Shown: one piece after another, positions 17,809-26,135 of the stretch | Numbering within the stretch: the first letter of the stretch is position 1 | Layout: each line of letters starts with the position of its first letter | Source of the DNA: Streptomyces roseofulvus | Lineage (GTDB): Bacteria; Actinomycetota; Actinomycetes; Streptomycetales; Streptomycetaceae | DNA: 64,000 bases | Assembly: GCF_039534915.1 (NCBI RefSeq) | Contig: NZ_BAAAWE010000001.1 | Span: 744,001-808,000, forward strand | Direction of reading: 5' to 3' | Position numbers and translations under genes: made by a program | Notes under the pieces: model-generated | Database searches by the model: none | What the model was told of the DNA's origin: nothing | Seen by the model: only the letters and a program-made list of their open reading frames with translations

Positions 17809-18600
17809 TCAGCCCGCCGTCCAGCCCCCGTCGAGCGGGAGGGAGATGCCGGTCAGGTAGCCGGAGTGCGGGCCGCAGAGCCACAGGACGGCGGCGGCGA
17901 CCTCCTCGCTCTCCAGCAGCCGCTTGACCGGCGAGCGGGCCAGCATCACGTTCGACAGGACGTCGCCCTCGCTGATGCCGTGCGCGGCGGCCTGGTCTCG
18001 GACCTGGCCCTCGACCAGCGGCGTCCGCACGTAGCCGGGGTTCACGCAGTTACTGGTCACGCCGTGCGGGGCGCCCTCGATGGCGGCGACCTTGCTCAGC
18101 CCCTCCAGGGCGTGCTTGGCGGCGACGTACGCGGCCTTGTAGGCGCTGGCCCGCAGGCCGTGGACGCTGGAGACGTTCACGACCCGGCCCCAGCCCTGCC
18201 CGTACATGTGCGGCAGGGTCCGCCGCATCAGCAGGAACGGGGCCGTGACCATCACCTTCTGGATCAGCTCGAAGCGCTCCGTCGGGAACTCGGTGAGCGG
18301 AGCGACGTGCTGGAGGCCGGCGTTGTTGACGAGGATGTCGGCGTCGGCGGGGAGGAGGTCGATCGCGGCCGGATCCGCGAGGTCGACCTCGTGCGCCTCC
18401 CCCCCGGTGGCCTCCGCGACCGCCCGGGCCGCCGCGCCGTCCCGGTCCACGACGTGCACGGTGGCCCCCGCCCGCGCCAGGGCCAGCGCACAGGCCCGGC
18501 CGATGCCGCTGCCGCCGCCGGTCACCAGCGCGGTGCGCCCGCTCAGGTCGGTCGCCGCGGTGGCCGGCAGGGGAACCGGGGTGGGAAATGTGTTCGTCAT
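17809..18600 (-). CDS. 3-hydroxybutyrate dehydrogenase (SDR)
   Basis: 263 aa, short-chain dehydrogenase. It carries TALVTGGGSGIGRA (NAD-binding TGxxxGxG, about residues 24-37), ILVNNAGLQHVAPL (NNAG), VNVSSVHGL with the catalytic Ser, and YKAAYVAAKHALEGL with the catalytic Tyr and Lys. The pairing NNAGLQHVAP with NCVNPGYVRTPLV is characteristic of D-3-hydroxybutyrate dehydrogenase, which oxidises 3-hydroxybutyrate to acetoacetate with NAD. The neighbours agree: a secreted esterase upstream on the same strand and divergent succinyl-CoA:3-ketoacid CoA-transferase subunits. ATG start at 18600. A 20-base motif at 18634-18653, shared with the esterase promoter, lies 34 bases upstream. Confidence 0.88.
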   Translation of the reverse strand: MTNTFPTPVPLPATAATDLSGRTALVTGGGSGIGRACALALARAGATVHVVDRDGAAARAVAEATGGEAHEVDLADPAAIDLLPADADILVNNAGLQHVAPLTEFPTERFELIQKVMVTAPFLLMRRTLPHMYGQGWGRVVNVSSVHGLRASAYKAAYVAAKHALEGLSKVAAIEGAPHGVTSNCVNPGYVRTPLVEGQVRDQAAAHGISEGDVLSNVMLARSPVKRLLESEEVAAAVLWLCGPHSGYLTGISLPLDGGWTAG

Positions 18601-18633
18601 GGCCGGAAACAGTAGGGAGACCTCCGGTGGGCT

Positions 18634-18653
18634 CCCATGGGCGAGACAGCCAT
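18634..18653. promoter_or_regulatory. Operator candidate upstream of 3-HB dehydrogenase
   Basis: CCCATGGGCGAGACAGCCAT matches 15 of 20 positions of the site at 20191-20210 in the divergent esterase/CoA-transferase intergenic region. The conserved ends CCCATGGGCG and CCAT suggest a shared dimer-binding site. The regulator is not in this window. Confidence 0.4.
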
Positions 18654-18695
18654 AAAGTGACGCCGGTCAGTGGTGTGGAACACCACAGGGGGCGT

Positions 18696-20126
18696 CTACC
18701 GGCCCAGGGAGCAGTGGTCCAGGAGCGCCGCGGGGTCCGCGTCGGCGGGCATGGCGACGGTCTTGGAGGCCGGCGGGCGGCTGCCGGTGGCCAGCCACCG
18801 TTCCAGCGCGGTGAAGCCGCTGCGGTGGCACGGGACGAGCGGCCGGAGCCTGTCCGGGAAGGCGTCGACGAGGGAGTCGGTGTGGGTGCCGCCCTCGATG
18901 CGGTAGTAGCGGTGCAGCGCCCCTCGGCCCGCGTCGCGCACCATGCGGGCGTAGACGTCGGAGTCCTCGCCGATGGGGAGCAGCACGTCCAGGGTGCCGT
19001 GCAGGGTGATCAGGGGTTTCCCGATCCGGCCGGTCAGTTCGATCGTCTCCACGGCCTGCCGGACCTCCTCGGGCCGGGCCGCGTAGTCGTAGTCGGTGTC
19101 ACAGCCGGGTGTGCCGGTCGCGCAGTACGGGGTGCCGGCCTCGGTCGCGCCGTCGAAGTCGGGGTCCAGCTCCTCACGGTTGATGCGCTGGGTGAGGTCC
19201 CAGTAGACCTTGTGGTGGTAGGGCCACAGGAACTCCGATCCGGCCGGGAAGCCGGCGGCGTGCATCCGGCGACGGGCCGCCTCGGCGTCGTCGCCGCCCG
19301 CCGCGTACGCGGGGTAGGCGCGGAGGGCCTTCGGGAGGAACTCCAGCAGGTTGGGGCCGTCGGCGCGCCAGAGGGTGCCCTCCCAGTCGACGCCGCCGTC
19401 GTACAGCTCCGGATGGTTCTCCAGCTGCCAGCGCACCAGGTAGCCGCCGTTCGACAGGCCGGTGGCGAGGGTGCGGGACGGGGGCCGGTGGTAGCGCTGG
19501 GCGACGGTGGCGCGGGCGGCGCGGGTCAGCTGGGTGACCCGCTCGTTCCACTCGGCGATGGCGTCGCCGGGCGCCGTCCCGTCGCGGTGGAAAGCGAGGC
19601 CGGTGTTGCCCTTGTCGGTGGCGGCGTACGCGTAGCCGCGGGCCAGCACCCAGTCGCCGATCGCGCGGTCGTTGGCGTACTGCTCGCGGTTGCCGGGGGT
19701 GCCGGCGATCACCAGGCCGCCGTTCCACCGGTCGGGCAGGCGGATGACGAACTGGGCGTCGTGGTTCCAGCCGTGGTTGGTGTTGGTGGTGGAGGTGTCG
19801 GGGAAGTAGCCGTCGATCTGGATGCCGGGCACTCCGGCGGGTGCGGCCAGGTCCTTGGGGGTGAGCCCCGCCCAGTCGGCGGGGTCGGTGTGGCCCGAGG
19901 CGACGGTGCCGGCCGTGGTCAGCTCGTCGAGGCAGGCGGCCCGCTGGTGCTCGGCGCCCGGCACGCGGAGCTGTGCCATGCCGGCGCAGTGACCGGCCGG
20001 GGCTCCGGCGGTGCCGGCGGGGGCGGCCGCGGCCGGTACGGCGGTGACCGTCAGGGCGGACACGGCGAGGGCCGTGAGGGTGTTGCGGCGCAGGGAACCT
20101 GGCGGGGAGCCGGGGAAGAGACGCAT
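18696..20126 (-). CDS. Secreted alpha/beta-hydrolase (esterase; possible hydroxybutyrate oligomer or tannase-type)
   Basis: 476 aa. The N-terminal signal peptide (NTLTALAVSALTVTAVPAAAA) points to export. The nucleophile elbow TGLSNGGYLVRW (G-x-S-x-G) is at about residues 228-239, with a later LITLHGTLDVLLPIGEDSD (candidate Asp) and IEGGTHTDSLVDA (catalytic His). The double C-D-D-Y region (TPGCDTDYDY) may bind metal or form a disulfide. Overall it resembles tannase/feruloyl-esterase-type and 3-hydroxybutyrate-oligomer hydrolases. Placed between hydroxybutyrate dehydrogenase and the CoA-transferase genes, it could release hydroxybutyrate from oligomers outside the cell (inference). Start ATG at 20126 with GAGG upstream. 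Confidence 0.75.
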   Translation of the reverse strand: MRLFPGSPPGSLRRNTLTALAVSALTVTAVPAAAAPAGTAGAPAGHCAGMAQLRVPGAEHQRAACLDELTTAGTVASGHTDPADWAGLTPKDLAAPAGVPGIQIDGYFPDTSTTNTNHGWNHDAQFVIRLPDRWNGGLVIAGTPGNREQYANDRAIGDWVLARGYAYAATDKGNTGLAFHRDGTAPGDAIAEWNERVTQLTRAARATVAQRYHRPPSRTLATGLSNGGYLVRWQLENHPELYDGGVDWEGTLWRADGPNLLEFLPKALRAYPAYAAGGDDAEAARRRMHAAGFPAGSEFLWPYHHKVYWDLTQRINREELDPDFDGATEAGTPYCATGTPGCDTDYDYAARPEEVRQAVETIELTGRIGKPLITLHGTLDVLLPIGEDSDVYARMVRDAGRGALHRYYRIEGGTHTDSLVDAFPDRLRPLVPCHRSGFTALERWLATGSRPPASKTVAMPADADPAALLDHCSLGR

Positions 20127-20483
20127 CGGGGTACCTCGAGGGGTCGGGTTTCCGGGACGCGCGAGAGGCTATGACGCCGGTTCGACCCGACCCATGGGCG
20201 TATCGCCCATTCTTGGCCGCCGGGTGGTGGGGGCCGGCACCATCCGCTCCCCGCGGGGGAGTTCGCTCCCGTGCGGCCGGGCGACCGGCCGCACGGGGAG
20301 GGATCCGGGGCTTCCCGCGGTCACGGCGGGGGGTGGTCGGCACCATCTCCACCGGGGGCGGTGTGTGGCTGACAGCCATGGTCGCGCCCTCCGGCGCCTG
20401 CCTAGGCTCGCTGCCCATCGGTCGTATCGGCCACCGGCTCTGACCTGCGAGGTCATCCGGCTGTCTGAGGGAAGGGATCCTCC
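20127..20483. promoter_or_regulatory. Divergent promoter region of esterase and CoA-transferase genes
   Basis: 357 bases without a gene. It holds the palindrome at 20191-20210 and, near 20364-20378, a partial variant (GGCTGACAGCCATGG) of the same motif. Control of both directions by one regulator is likely. No RNA gene seen. Confidence 0.45.
20191..20210. promoter_or_regulatory. Palindromic operator candidate, ketone-body locus
   Basis: Contains ATGGGCG and CGCCCAT, a perfect 7-base inverted repeat with a 3-base spacer (20194-20210), 65 bases upstream of the esterase ATG. Similar to the site before the dehydrogenase gene (15 of 20 identical). Confidence 0.45.
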
Positions 20484-21260
20484 ATGGGTCTGGACAAAAC
20501 GGTCGCGAGCGCGGCGGAGGCGGTGGCCGACATCCCCGCCGGCGCCTCCCTCGCGGTGGGCGGCTTCGGGCTGTGCGGGATACCGGGCACGCTGATCGAC
20601 GCGCTGTGGCAGCGCGGCACGGACGGCCTGCGGGTCGTCTCCAACAACTGCGGCGTCGACGACTGGGGGCTGGGGCTGCTGCTCGCGGCCGGGCAGATCT
20701 CCCGGATGACGAGCTCGTACGTCGGCGAGAACAAGGAGTTCGCCCGCCAGTACCTCAGCGGGGAACTGGAGGTGGAGCTCGTCCCGCAGGGGACGCTGGC
20801 CGAGCGGCTGCGGGCCGGCGGCGCGGGCGTCCCCGCCTTCTACACCCCGGCCGGCACCGGCACGCAGGTCGGCGAGGGCGGACTGCCGTGGCGGTACGCG
20901 GCCGACGGGAGCGTGGCCGTCGCCTCCCCGCCGAAGGAGACGCGGGAGTTCGGCGGGCGCCCGTACCTCCTGGAGGAGGGCATCACGACGGACTTCGCGC
21001 TCGTCCGGGCCACCGTCGGCGACCGGCACGGCAACCTCGTCTTCCGGTCCTCCGCCCGGAACTTCAACCCGCTGGCCGCGATGGCCGGGCGGATCACCGT
21101 CGCGGAGGTCGACCACCTCGTCGAGCCGGGCGAGCTGGACCCCGACGAGATCCACCTCCCCGGCGTCTTCGTCCAGCGCGTCGTCCGGGTCACGCCCGGC
21201 GACCCCGCCGCGGAACGCCGCATCGAACGCCGTACCGTCCGACAGGAAGAAGCCGCCTGA
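20484..21260 (+). CDS. scoA: 3-oxoacid (succinyl-CoA) CoA-transferase subunit A
   Basis: 258 aa. Transfers CoA from succinyl-CoA to acetoacetate, the activating step of ketone-body use. The alpha-subunit signature [16 protein letters not shown] is at about residues 26-41, followed by [14 protein letters not shown] and [19 protein letters not shown]. Further on are [11 protein letters not shown] (oxyanion and CoA region) and [19 protein letters not shown]. Length and domain match bacterial SCOT alpha. Start ATG follows GGGAAGGGA. Its stop overlaps the ATG of subunit B (TGATG), so the two are translationally coupled. Confidence 0.93.
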   Translation: MGLDKTVASAAEAVADIPAGASLAVGGFGLCGIPGTLIDALWQRGTDGLRVVSNNCGVDDWGLGLLLAAGQISRMTSSYVGENKEFARQYLSGELEVELVPQGTLAERLRAGGAGVPAFYTPAGTGTQVGEGGLPWRYAADGSVAVASPPKETREFGGRPYLLEEGITTDFALVRATVGDRHGNLVFRSSARNFNPLAAMAGRITVAEVDHLVEPGELDPDEIHLPGVFVQRVVRVTPGDPAAERRIERRTVRQEEAA

Positions 21261-21895
21261 TGGCCCTCACCCGCGACCAGATGGCCGCCCGCGCCGCCCG
21301 CGAACTCACCGACGGGAGCTACGTCAACCTCGGCATCGGCCTGCCCACCCTGGTGCCCAGCCACCTTCCGCCCGGCATCGAGGTCGTCCTCCAGTCCGAG
21401 AACGGCATCCTCGGCGTCGGCCCGTACCCCACCGAGGACGAACTCGACCCCGACCTCGTCAACGCCGGCAAGGAGACCGTCACCACCCTCCCCGGCGCCT
21501 CCTTCTTCGACTCGGCCCTGTCCTTCGGGATGATCCGGGGCGGCCACATCGACGCGGCGATCCTCGGCGCCATGCAGGTCTCGTCCTCGGGCGACCTCGC
21601 CAACTGGATGATCCCCGGCAAGATGGTGAAGGGCATGGGGGGCGCGATGGACCTCGTGCACGGCGCGGGGCGGGTCATCGTCCTCATGGAGCACACGGCC
21701 AAGGACGGCACCCCCAAGCTCGTCGAGAACTGCACCCTCCCGCTCACGGGCCGCGCCGTCGTGCAGCGGGTCGTCACCGACCTCGCCGTCCTCGACGTCA
21801 CCCCCGACGGCTTCGCCCTCGTCGAACTCGCCCCGGGCGTCACGCTCGACGAGGTCCGCGCGGCCACGGCTGCGGACGTCCTCGTGCCGGCCTGA
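21260..21895 (+). CDS. scoB: 3-oxoacid (succinyl-CoA) CoA-transferase subunit B
   Basis: 211 aa. Carries the catalytic glutamate in [11 protein letters not shown] (E47), which forms the glutamyl-CoA thioester. Also shows [15 protein letters not shown] and [23 protein letters not shown], and the typical [15 protein letters not shown] motif. Complete for the family. The start overlaps the alpha-subunit stop by one base. With subunit A and the dehydrogenase across the divergent promoter, this gives hydroxybutyrate to acetoacetate to acetoacetyl-CoA. Confidence 0.94.
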   Translation: MALTRDQMAARAARELTDGSYVNLGIGLPTLVPSHLPPGIEVVLQSENGILGVGPYPTEDELDPDLVNAGKETVTTLPGASFFDSALSFGMIRGGHIDAAILGAMQVSSSGDLANWMIPGKMVKGMGGAMDLVHGAGRVIVLMEHTAKDGTPKLVENCTLPLTGRAVVQRVVTDLAVLDVTPDGFALVELAPGVTLDEVRAATAADVLVPA

Positions 21896-21935
21896 CACAC
21901 CCGGGCGCGGGCGGCGTGACCGGACCCCGGGCGTG

Positions 21936-22457
21936 TCAGGCCGGCCGGTCGCGCTCCCGGCGCAGCCAGGCGTCGCACGCCGCGTAGTCGGCGTCGGTGA
22001 GGCCGACGCGGGCGTCCACCCGGAGGAGCAGGGCGTGCCCCGGATGGTGGGCGGCGACCCAGGCCCGGTCCCGGTCGGTGATCTCGTCGTCGATCCAGAC
22101 GAACGGCCGGCCCGCCGCCCACGCCACCAGTGGCCGGGTCTTCCCGTGCAGTCCCCGGCGCACGTCCTCGTCGTCGGCGTCCGACGGCTCCGGCCACGGA
22201 ACGACCGCCAGGCGCGGCAGGCCGAGCAGCGGGGCGACGCACGTGTTGGCGTCGTCCCCCCACGTCGTCGCCCACACCACCTCGCACGGAAGCGCGGCCA
22301 GGCGCGCTCCGTGGGCCGGATCGATCCGGGACAGCAGGGGATGCGGGGCGTCGTGCCCCGCGGTGAAGGTCGGGTACGTGCGGGGGTCCGCGCCGAACGG
22401 GATCAGCGGGCCGTCGACGTCGAGGAACAGGAGCGGAAGCCGCTCGGTGCCGGTCAC
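21936..22457 (-). CDS. HAD-like phosphatase domain protein
   Basis: 173 aa. Motif I LLFLDVDGPL (about residues 9-18) has the DxDG aspartates of the haloacid dehalogenase superfamily. Motif II is VVWATTW (Thr), a Lys lies in LHGKTRPL, and motif IV is VWIDDEITDRD. Lengths and spacing fit the short HAD proteins common in Streptomyces whose substrate is unknown. GTG start at 22457. Same strand as the DUF3592 gene upstream (28-base gap), so possibly co-transcribed. Cytoplasmic. Confidence 0.78.
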   Translation of the reverse strand: MTGTERLPLLFLDVDGPLIPFGADPRTYPTFTAGHDAPHPLLSRIDPAHGARLAALPCEVVWATTWGDDANTCVAPLLGLPRLAVVPWPEPSDADDEDVRRGLHGKTRPLVAWAAGRPFVWIDDEITDRDRAWVAAHHPGHALLLRVDARVGLTDADYAACDAWLRRERDRPA

Positions 22458-22484
22458 AGCGGTCGAGGATAGGCGCCGCGCCCG

Positions 22485-23357
22485 TCAGAGGGCGACCGCG
22501 CCCACGACGGCCGTGGCCACGACGAGGGAGCTTCCGAGCGCGTCGATGACGATGCCCTGGCGCCAGGCCCGGTGCGCGCCCGCGAGGTTCGGGGTGAAGT
22601 CGGCAGGGTCGTCCGGGGCATGATGGATGGTCAGCTCCCTGCCGTACGAGCCTTCCGGGTCGCGGAGGCTCCGGTCGCAGTAGGCGGTGACCGTCGTGCC
22701 GTCGCGGGTGGTGAAGGTGACGACCGGGACGTGGGTCGTGACGGTGTGGCCGTCCTCGTCGGTGCTGACGCGCTTGAGGACGGCGACGACGCGGCCGGGC
22801 ACGGCGGTCATGGCGGCGAGCGTCTCGCGCCGGCGCCGGGTGTCCCGTACGTTCTCCGGCAGGTGGTAGGCGAGGGAGCAGGACCAGGGGCCGGCGAACC
22901 CGAGCAGTGCCCAGGGCCAGCCCCGCTCGATCGCGGCGACGGTCACCACACCGGCGTACACCAGGAAGAGCGCGAAGTTCGGCCGGCCGAGGCCGCCGCG
23001 CGGGCCCTCGGTCGCGTCCTGGGTGAAGCGGTACGCGTGGGGGTTTCCGCGGGGGTAGTGGACGCCGATCGGGCGGCCGACCCACGCCGTGCGGATCCGC
23101 TCGCCCCGCTCGCCGGCCTCCCCGCCGTCGGTGACGGTGAACTCCGCGCCGGTGGAGGGGTCCTGGAAGGAGACGACCACGGATATCCCGTCGGCCCGGG
23201 AGTCGCCGTGGCGCGGGGGCGTCACGTGCTCGATCCGGCCGACGGTCCTGACCGTGCGCTGGGCCTCGGTCGCTCCGGTCAGGTACCGGACGTACCCGAT
23301 CAGCGCCAGGCCGCCGAACGCGGCGCACCACAGCCCCAGATACCCGTACCAGCCCAT
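22485..23357 (-). CDS. DUF3592-type membrane protein
   Basis: 290 aa. One N-terminal membrane segment (YLGLWCAAFGGLALIGYV), a DUF3592-like soluble domain (VGRIEHVTPP, ISVVVSFQDPSTGAEFTV, PIGVHYPRGNPHAYRF), two central membrane segments (LFLVYAGVVTVAAI; WALLGFAGPWSCSLA), a second DUF3592-like domain (PGRVVAVLKRV, VPVVTFTTRDGTTV, LTIHHAPDDPADF), and a last segment (SSLVVATAVVGAVAL). The duplication is plain. Function unknown; likely a plasma-membrane protein. Confidence 0.8.
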   Translation of the reverse strand: MGWYGYLGLWCAAFGGLALIGYVRYLTGATEAQRTVRTVGRIEHVTPPRHGDSRADGISVVVSFQDPSTGAEFTVTDGGEAGERGERIRTAWVGRPIGVHYPRGNPHAYRFTQDATEGPRGGLGRPNFALFLVYAGVVTVAAIERGWPWALLGFAGPWSCSLAYHLPENVRDTRRRRETLAAMTAVPGRVVAVLKRVSTDEDGHTVTTHVPVVTFTTRDGTTVTAYCDRSLRDPEGSYGRELTIHHAPDDPADFTPNLAGAHRAWRQGIVIDALGSSLVVATAVVGAVAL

Positions 23358-23490
23358 GCGGCCCCCTCCCCTGGCGTCCGGTCGCTCCCCGTGCCGCCGA
23401 CGGCGGCGCGGGGGTGATCGCCGTACGGGTGATTGTGCCGGGCGCGGACGGCGCGCGGCGGTCCTTCGCCGTTCTCCGCACGGGCCGGAG

Positions 23491-24273
23491 TCAGGCCTCC
23501 CGCACGTGGAGGCCGAAGCCGGTGCGGCCGGCGGGCTCCAGGCCGGGCTTCAGGTGGAGGGAGGGGATCTCGTAGTCGCCGAAGTTCTGGCGGCGGAAGG
23601 GGATCGGCTCGGTCGACTCCAGGCCGAGCAGGCGCTCCCGCCACGCCTTCGCGGCGACCTCGTACTCCTCGGGGGTCAGCCGGTCGCTGCCGTACACGAC
23701 GAACGGCGGCAGGGGTTCGATGCCCGGGTAGTAGAGGATCCCGTGCTGCAGGGGGAAGAGCAGGTCGCCGATGGGGCCGTTGATGCCGCGGGCTGCGTAG
23801 TGGGACTCCGGGCCGCCGACGGTCACCGACAGCAGGGCCCTGCGGCCCGCGAGGGTGCCCTCGCCGAAGCGCTCGCCGTACTTCGTCTCGCTGTGCTCGC
23901 CGACGCCGTAGGCGAAGCGGTAGGTGAAGACCCGGTCGAACCAGCCCTTGAGGATGGCGGGCATCGTGTACCACCACAGCGGGAACTGGAAGACGATCGT
24001 GTCGGCCCAGAGGAGCTTCTCCTGTTCGGCGCGGACGTCCGGGGTGAGCCGGCCGGCCTCGAAGGCCCGGCCCGAGTCCTGGGCGACCTTCAGCGGGCTC
24101 GACGCGTCGGGGCCGTAGTCCTCGGCGTCCACGGTCGCCTTCCACCGCATCGCGTACAGGTCGGTGACCCGGACCTCGTGCCCGGCGGCCTCCAGGGTGG
24201 CGACGGCGAGGTCCTTCAGCGAGCCGTTGAGCGACCGCGGCTCGGGGTGGGCGTAGACGATCAGCGTCTTCAT
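23491..24273 (-). CDS. NAD(P)H dehydrogenase (quinone)-like flavoprotein
   Basis: 260 aa, flavodoxin-fold oxidoreductase of the NQO1/MdaB type. It carries MKTLIVYAHPEPRSLNGSLK (flavin pyrophosphate loop), DTIVFQFPLWWYTMPAILKGWFDRVF (the family's FPLWW..PA.LKGW signature, about residues 90-115), and SVTVGGPESHYAARGINGPI. Likely reduces quinones or electrophiles by two electrons. An AAGGAG ribosome site precedes the ATG. It is divergent from an MmyB-type regulator, an arrangement seen widely in Streptomyces, so that regulator probably controls it. Confidence 0.88.
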   Translation of the reverse strand: MKTLIVYAHPEPRSLNGSLKDLAVATLEAAGHEVRVTDLYAMRWKATVDAEDYGPDASSPLKVAQDSGRAFEAGRLTPDVRAEQEKLLWADTIVFQFPLWWYTMPAILKGWFDRVFTYRFAYGVGEHSETKYGERFGEGTLAGRRALLSVTVGGPESHYAARGINGPIGDLLFPLQHGILYYPGIEPLPPFVVYGSDRLTPEEYEVAAKAWRERLLGLESTEPIPFRRQNFGDYEIPSLHLKPGLEPAGRTGFGLHVREA

Positions 24274-24412
24274 GGGGACTCCTTCGGATCGGATGCCGCC
24301 GAGTCTGGCCGCGGCGGCGGCCGGTGTTCAGGGGCGCCCGTTCCGTCGGAACGGCCTTCCTGGTAACGGCAGTACCACCCTGGGACCGGCGGCCGGGCCG
24401 ATACTGGGGGGC
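24274..24412. promoter_or_regulatory. Divergent promoter with palindromes (reductase / MmyB regulator)
   Basis: Holds CGTTCC-GTC-GGAACG (24339-24353) and TGGTA...TACCA (24361-24377), 6- and 5-base arms. Both lie between divergent starts and are candidates for binding by the adjacent HTH regulator. Confidence 0.45.
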
Positions 24413-25507
24413 ATGGACGATCTCGCGGGCTTCCTGCGGACCCGGCGCTCCCGGGTCGATCCGGCGGCCGTCGGCATCCCCTCCGACGGCCGGCGAAGGG
24501 TGGCGGGGCTGCGCCGCGAGGAGGTGGCGCACCTGTCGGGCGTCAGCGTCGACTACTACGTGCGCCTGGAGCAGGGGCGGGCCACGCAGCCCTCGGAGCA
24601 GGTCCTCGACGCGCTCGCCCGGGTCCTCGGGCTCGACGAGACCGAGCGGGGCCACCTGTACCGGCTGGCGCGGCAGCGCCGGCGGCGGGCGAAGGCGCCG
24701 GGCGGCCGGGTCCGGCCGGAGCTGTTGCGGGTCCTGGACCTGGTGCCGGGGACTCCGGCGCTGATCATGGACCACCGGCTGGACGTGCTGGCCGCCAACC
24801 GCATGGCGGGGCTCCTGTACGGGCGGCCGACGGCGGGTCTGAACACGGCCCGGCACCTCTTCCTGGAGGAGGACGAGCGGGGGCTGTACGCGGACTGGGA
24901 GACGTGCACGCTCGACGTGGTCGGGCATCTGCGCCTGGCGGCCGGGAAGTTCCCGGACGACCCGCGGCTCGCCTCGCTCGTCGGCGAACTGGCCATGGGC
25001 AGCGAGCGCTTCCGCCGCCTGTGGGCGCGCGCGGACGTGCGCGCCCGGACGCACGGGCGCAAGGCGTACCGGCATCCGCTCGTCGGCCTGCTCGAACTGC
25101 ACCAGGAGAACTTCGCGCTGCCGGACGGTTCGGGCAGGGAGCTGCTGGTGCTGTCCGCGGCGCCCGGCAGCCCGGCCGAGGACGGGCTCCGCCTGCTCGC
25201 GGGCCTGGACGACTCCGGCGGCCGGGACGACCACGGGGCACGCGTGGCGCACTCGGCGCACGAGTCGCGGCACGGTGGGGGGGACGTCATGAGGCGTGGG
25301 TACGCAATGGTGGCCGCGGTCGCCGCCGTCGTGTGGGGTGTCGGCGGGGTGGGTCCCGCCGTGGCGGCCGGCGGTGCGGCGCCCGCGGCGACGCCCCTGA
25401 CGCTCGAATGGCCGGACTTCCCGCAGGCCGCCGGCGTGACGCGCCGGACGCCCGACCACCCGCTCGGGGAGAACGCGGCCGGAGCGGCCCTCGCGGTGGA
25501 CGCCTGA
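24413..25507 (+). CDS. MmyB-like HTH transcriptional regulator with unusual C-terminal extension
   Basis: 364 aa. An N-terminal XRE-type HTH (residues about 8-75: LRREEVAHLSGVSVDYYVRLEQGR) is followed by the MmyB ligand-binding PAS-like domain (DLVPGTPALIMDHRLDVLAANRMA; HPLVGLLELHQENFALPDG; LLVLSAAPGSPAEDGLRLLAGL, ending near residue 270). Such regulators normally stop here. The frame instead runs on through a Gly/His-rich linker into residues 293-364, which look like a secretion signal (MRRGYAMVAAVAAVVWGVGG, then AVAAGGAAPAA) and a short tail. An ATG at 25289 follows a run of seven G at 25277-25283. Either a fusion or two genes joined by indel in the G tract. Start at 24413 chosen because the HTH begins there. 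Confidence 0.82.
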   Translation: MDDLAGFLRTRRSRVDPAAVGIPSDGRRRVAGLRREEVAHLSGVSVDYYVRLEQGRATQPSEQVLDALARVLGLDETERGHLYRLARQRRRRAKAPGGRVRPELLRVLDLVPGTPALIMDHRLDVLAANRMAGLLYGRPTAGLNTARHLFLEEDERGLYADWETCTLDVVGHLRLAAGKFPDDPRLASLVGELAMGSERFRRLWARADVRARTHGRKAYRHPLVGLLELHQENFALPDGSGRELLVLSAAPGSPAEDGLRLLAGLDDSGGRDDHGARVAHSAHESRHGGGDVMRRGYAMVAAVAAVVWGVGGVGPAVAAGGAAPAATPLTLEWPDFPQAAGVTRRTPDHPLGENAAGAALAVDA

Positions 25508-25581
25508 CGCGGGGGCGCTGGTCTACCGTGGGAGCGGACGCCTCGTCAGACGGCGCCGCCCGCACGGAAGGAGAGCGCCCG

Positions 25582-25866
25582 ATGGGTGTGCTGCCCCACC
25601 CCGCAGAGCCCGGCATCCCGCGTACCGCCGAGGCGATCGAGGGCGCGCTCGCGCCGGTCCGCCGGGGTGCGTTCCTGGAGGAGCTGCAGGCGGCGCGGGC
25701 CGGGGACGAGCAGGTGGCGGTGATGGAGCGCTGGCATCTGCGGGCCGTCGCCGACACCCGGCGCACCGACGCGGACCGCGCGCGGGCGGCGGCGCTGCGG
25801 ACGGGCGGGCGCGACGGGGTGCGCCCGCTCGGCGCCCTCCTCGCCTCGCTCGGCGGGGCCCGGTGA
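25582..25866 (+). CDS. Small protein resembling DUF6247, antitoxin-like position
   Basis: 94 aa, soluble, helix-rich and charged: IPRTAEAIEGALAPVRRGAF, ELQAARAGDEQVAVMERWHLRAV. The pattern (a predicted helix followed by F..E...A......V..RWHL.AV) resembles DUF6247 proteins of actinomycetes. Start ATG with GGAAGGAG eight bases upstream. Its stop overlaps the GTG of the next gene by four bases (GTGA). The compact coupled pair looks like a type II toxin-antitoxin layout, but I cannot prove that role. Confidence 0.6.
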   Translation: MGVLPHPAEPGIPRTAEAIEGALAPVRRGAFLEELQAARAGDEQVAVMERWHLRAVADTRRTDADRARAAALRTGGRDGVRPLGALLASLGGAR

Positions 25867-26135
25867 GCCACGGGTTGACCGATCAGGCCGCCGCGGTCCT
25901 CTCGGCCATGTCCGCCCAGGCCCCCGAGGCGTTCGCGGCGACGGTCCGGACCCTGACCGCGGTCGCGGAGGCGCACGAGCGCGGCACCGTGCCGCCGGGG
26001 GCGAGCCCCACCGACCAGTGGGGCGACGTGTTCGACCTCGACGTCCCCGGCCATCCCGTGCTGGTCGAGTGGTTCACCGGGGACCCGGACGAGGTGACCG
26101 TCACCCGCATCACCTGGCTGAGGACGGGGGGTTAG
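25863..26135 (+). CDS. Small protein, partner of the preceding gene (possible RelE/ParE-like fold)
   Basis: 90 aa, GTG start overlapping the previous stop by four bases. An N-terminal helix (AAVLSAMSAQAPEAFAATVRTLTAV) is followed by strands VLVEWFTGDPDEVTVTRITWL. The helix-then-strands order and the size resemble RelE/ParE-type toxins, but no catalytic residues are obvious. It converges with the TerD gene, the two overlapping by four bases. Hypothetical. Confidence 0.6.
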   Translation: MSHGLTDQAAAVLSAMSAQAPEAFAATVRTLTAVAEAHERGTVPPGASPTDQWGDVFDLDVPGHPVLVEWFTGDPDEVTVTRITWLRTGG

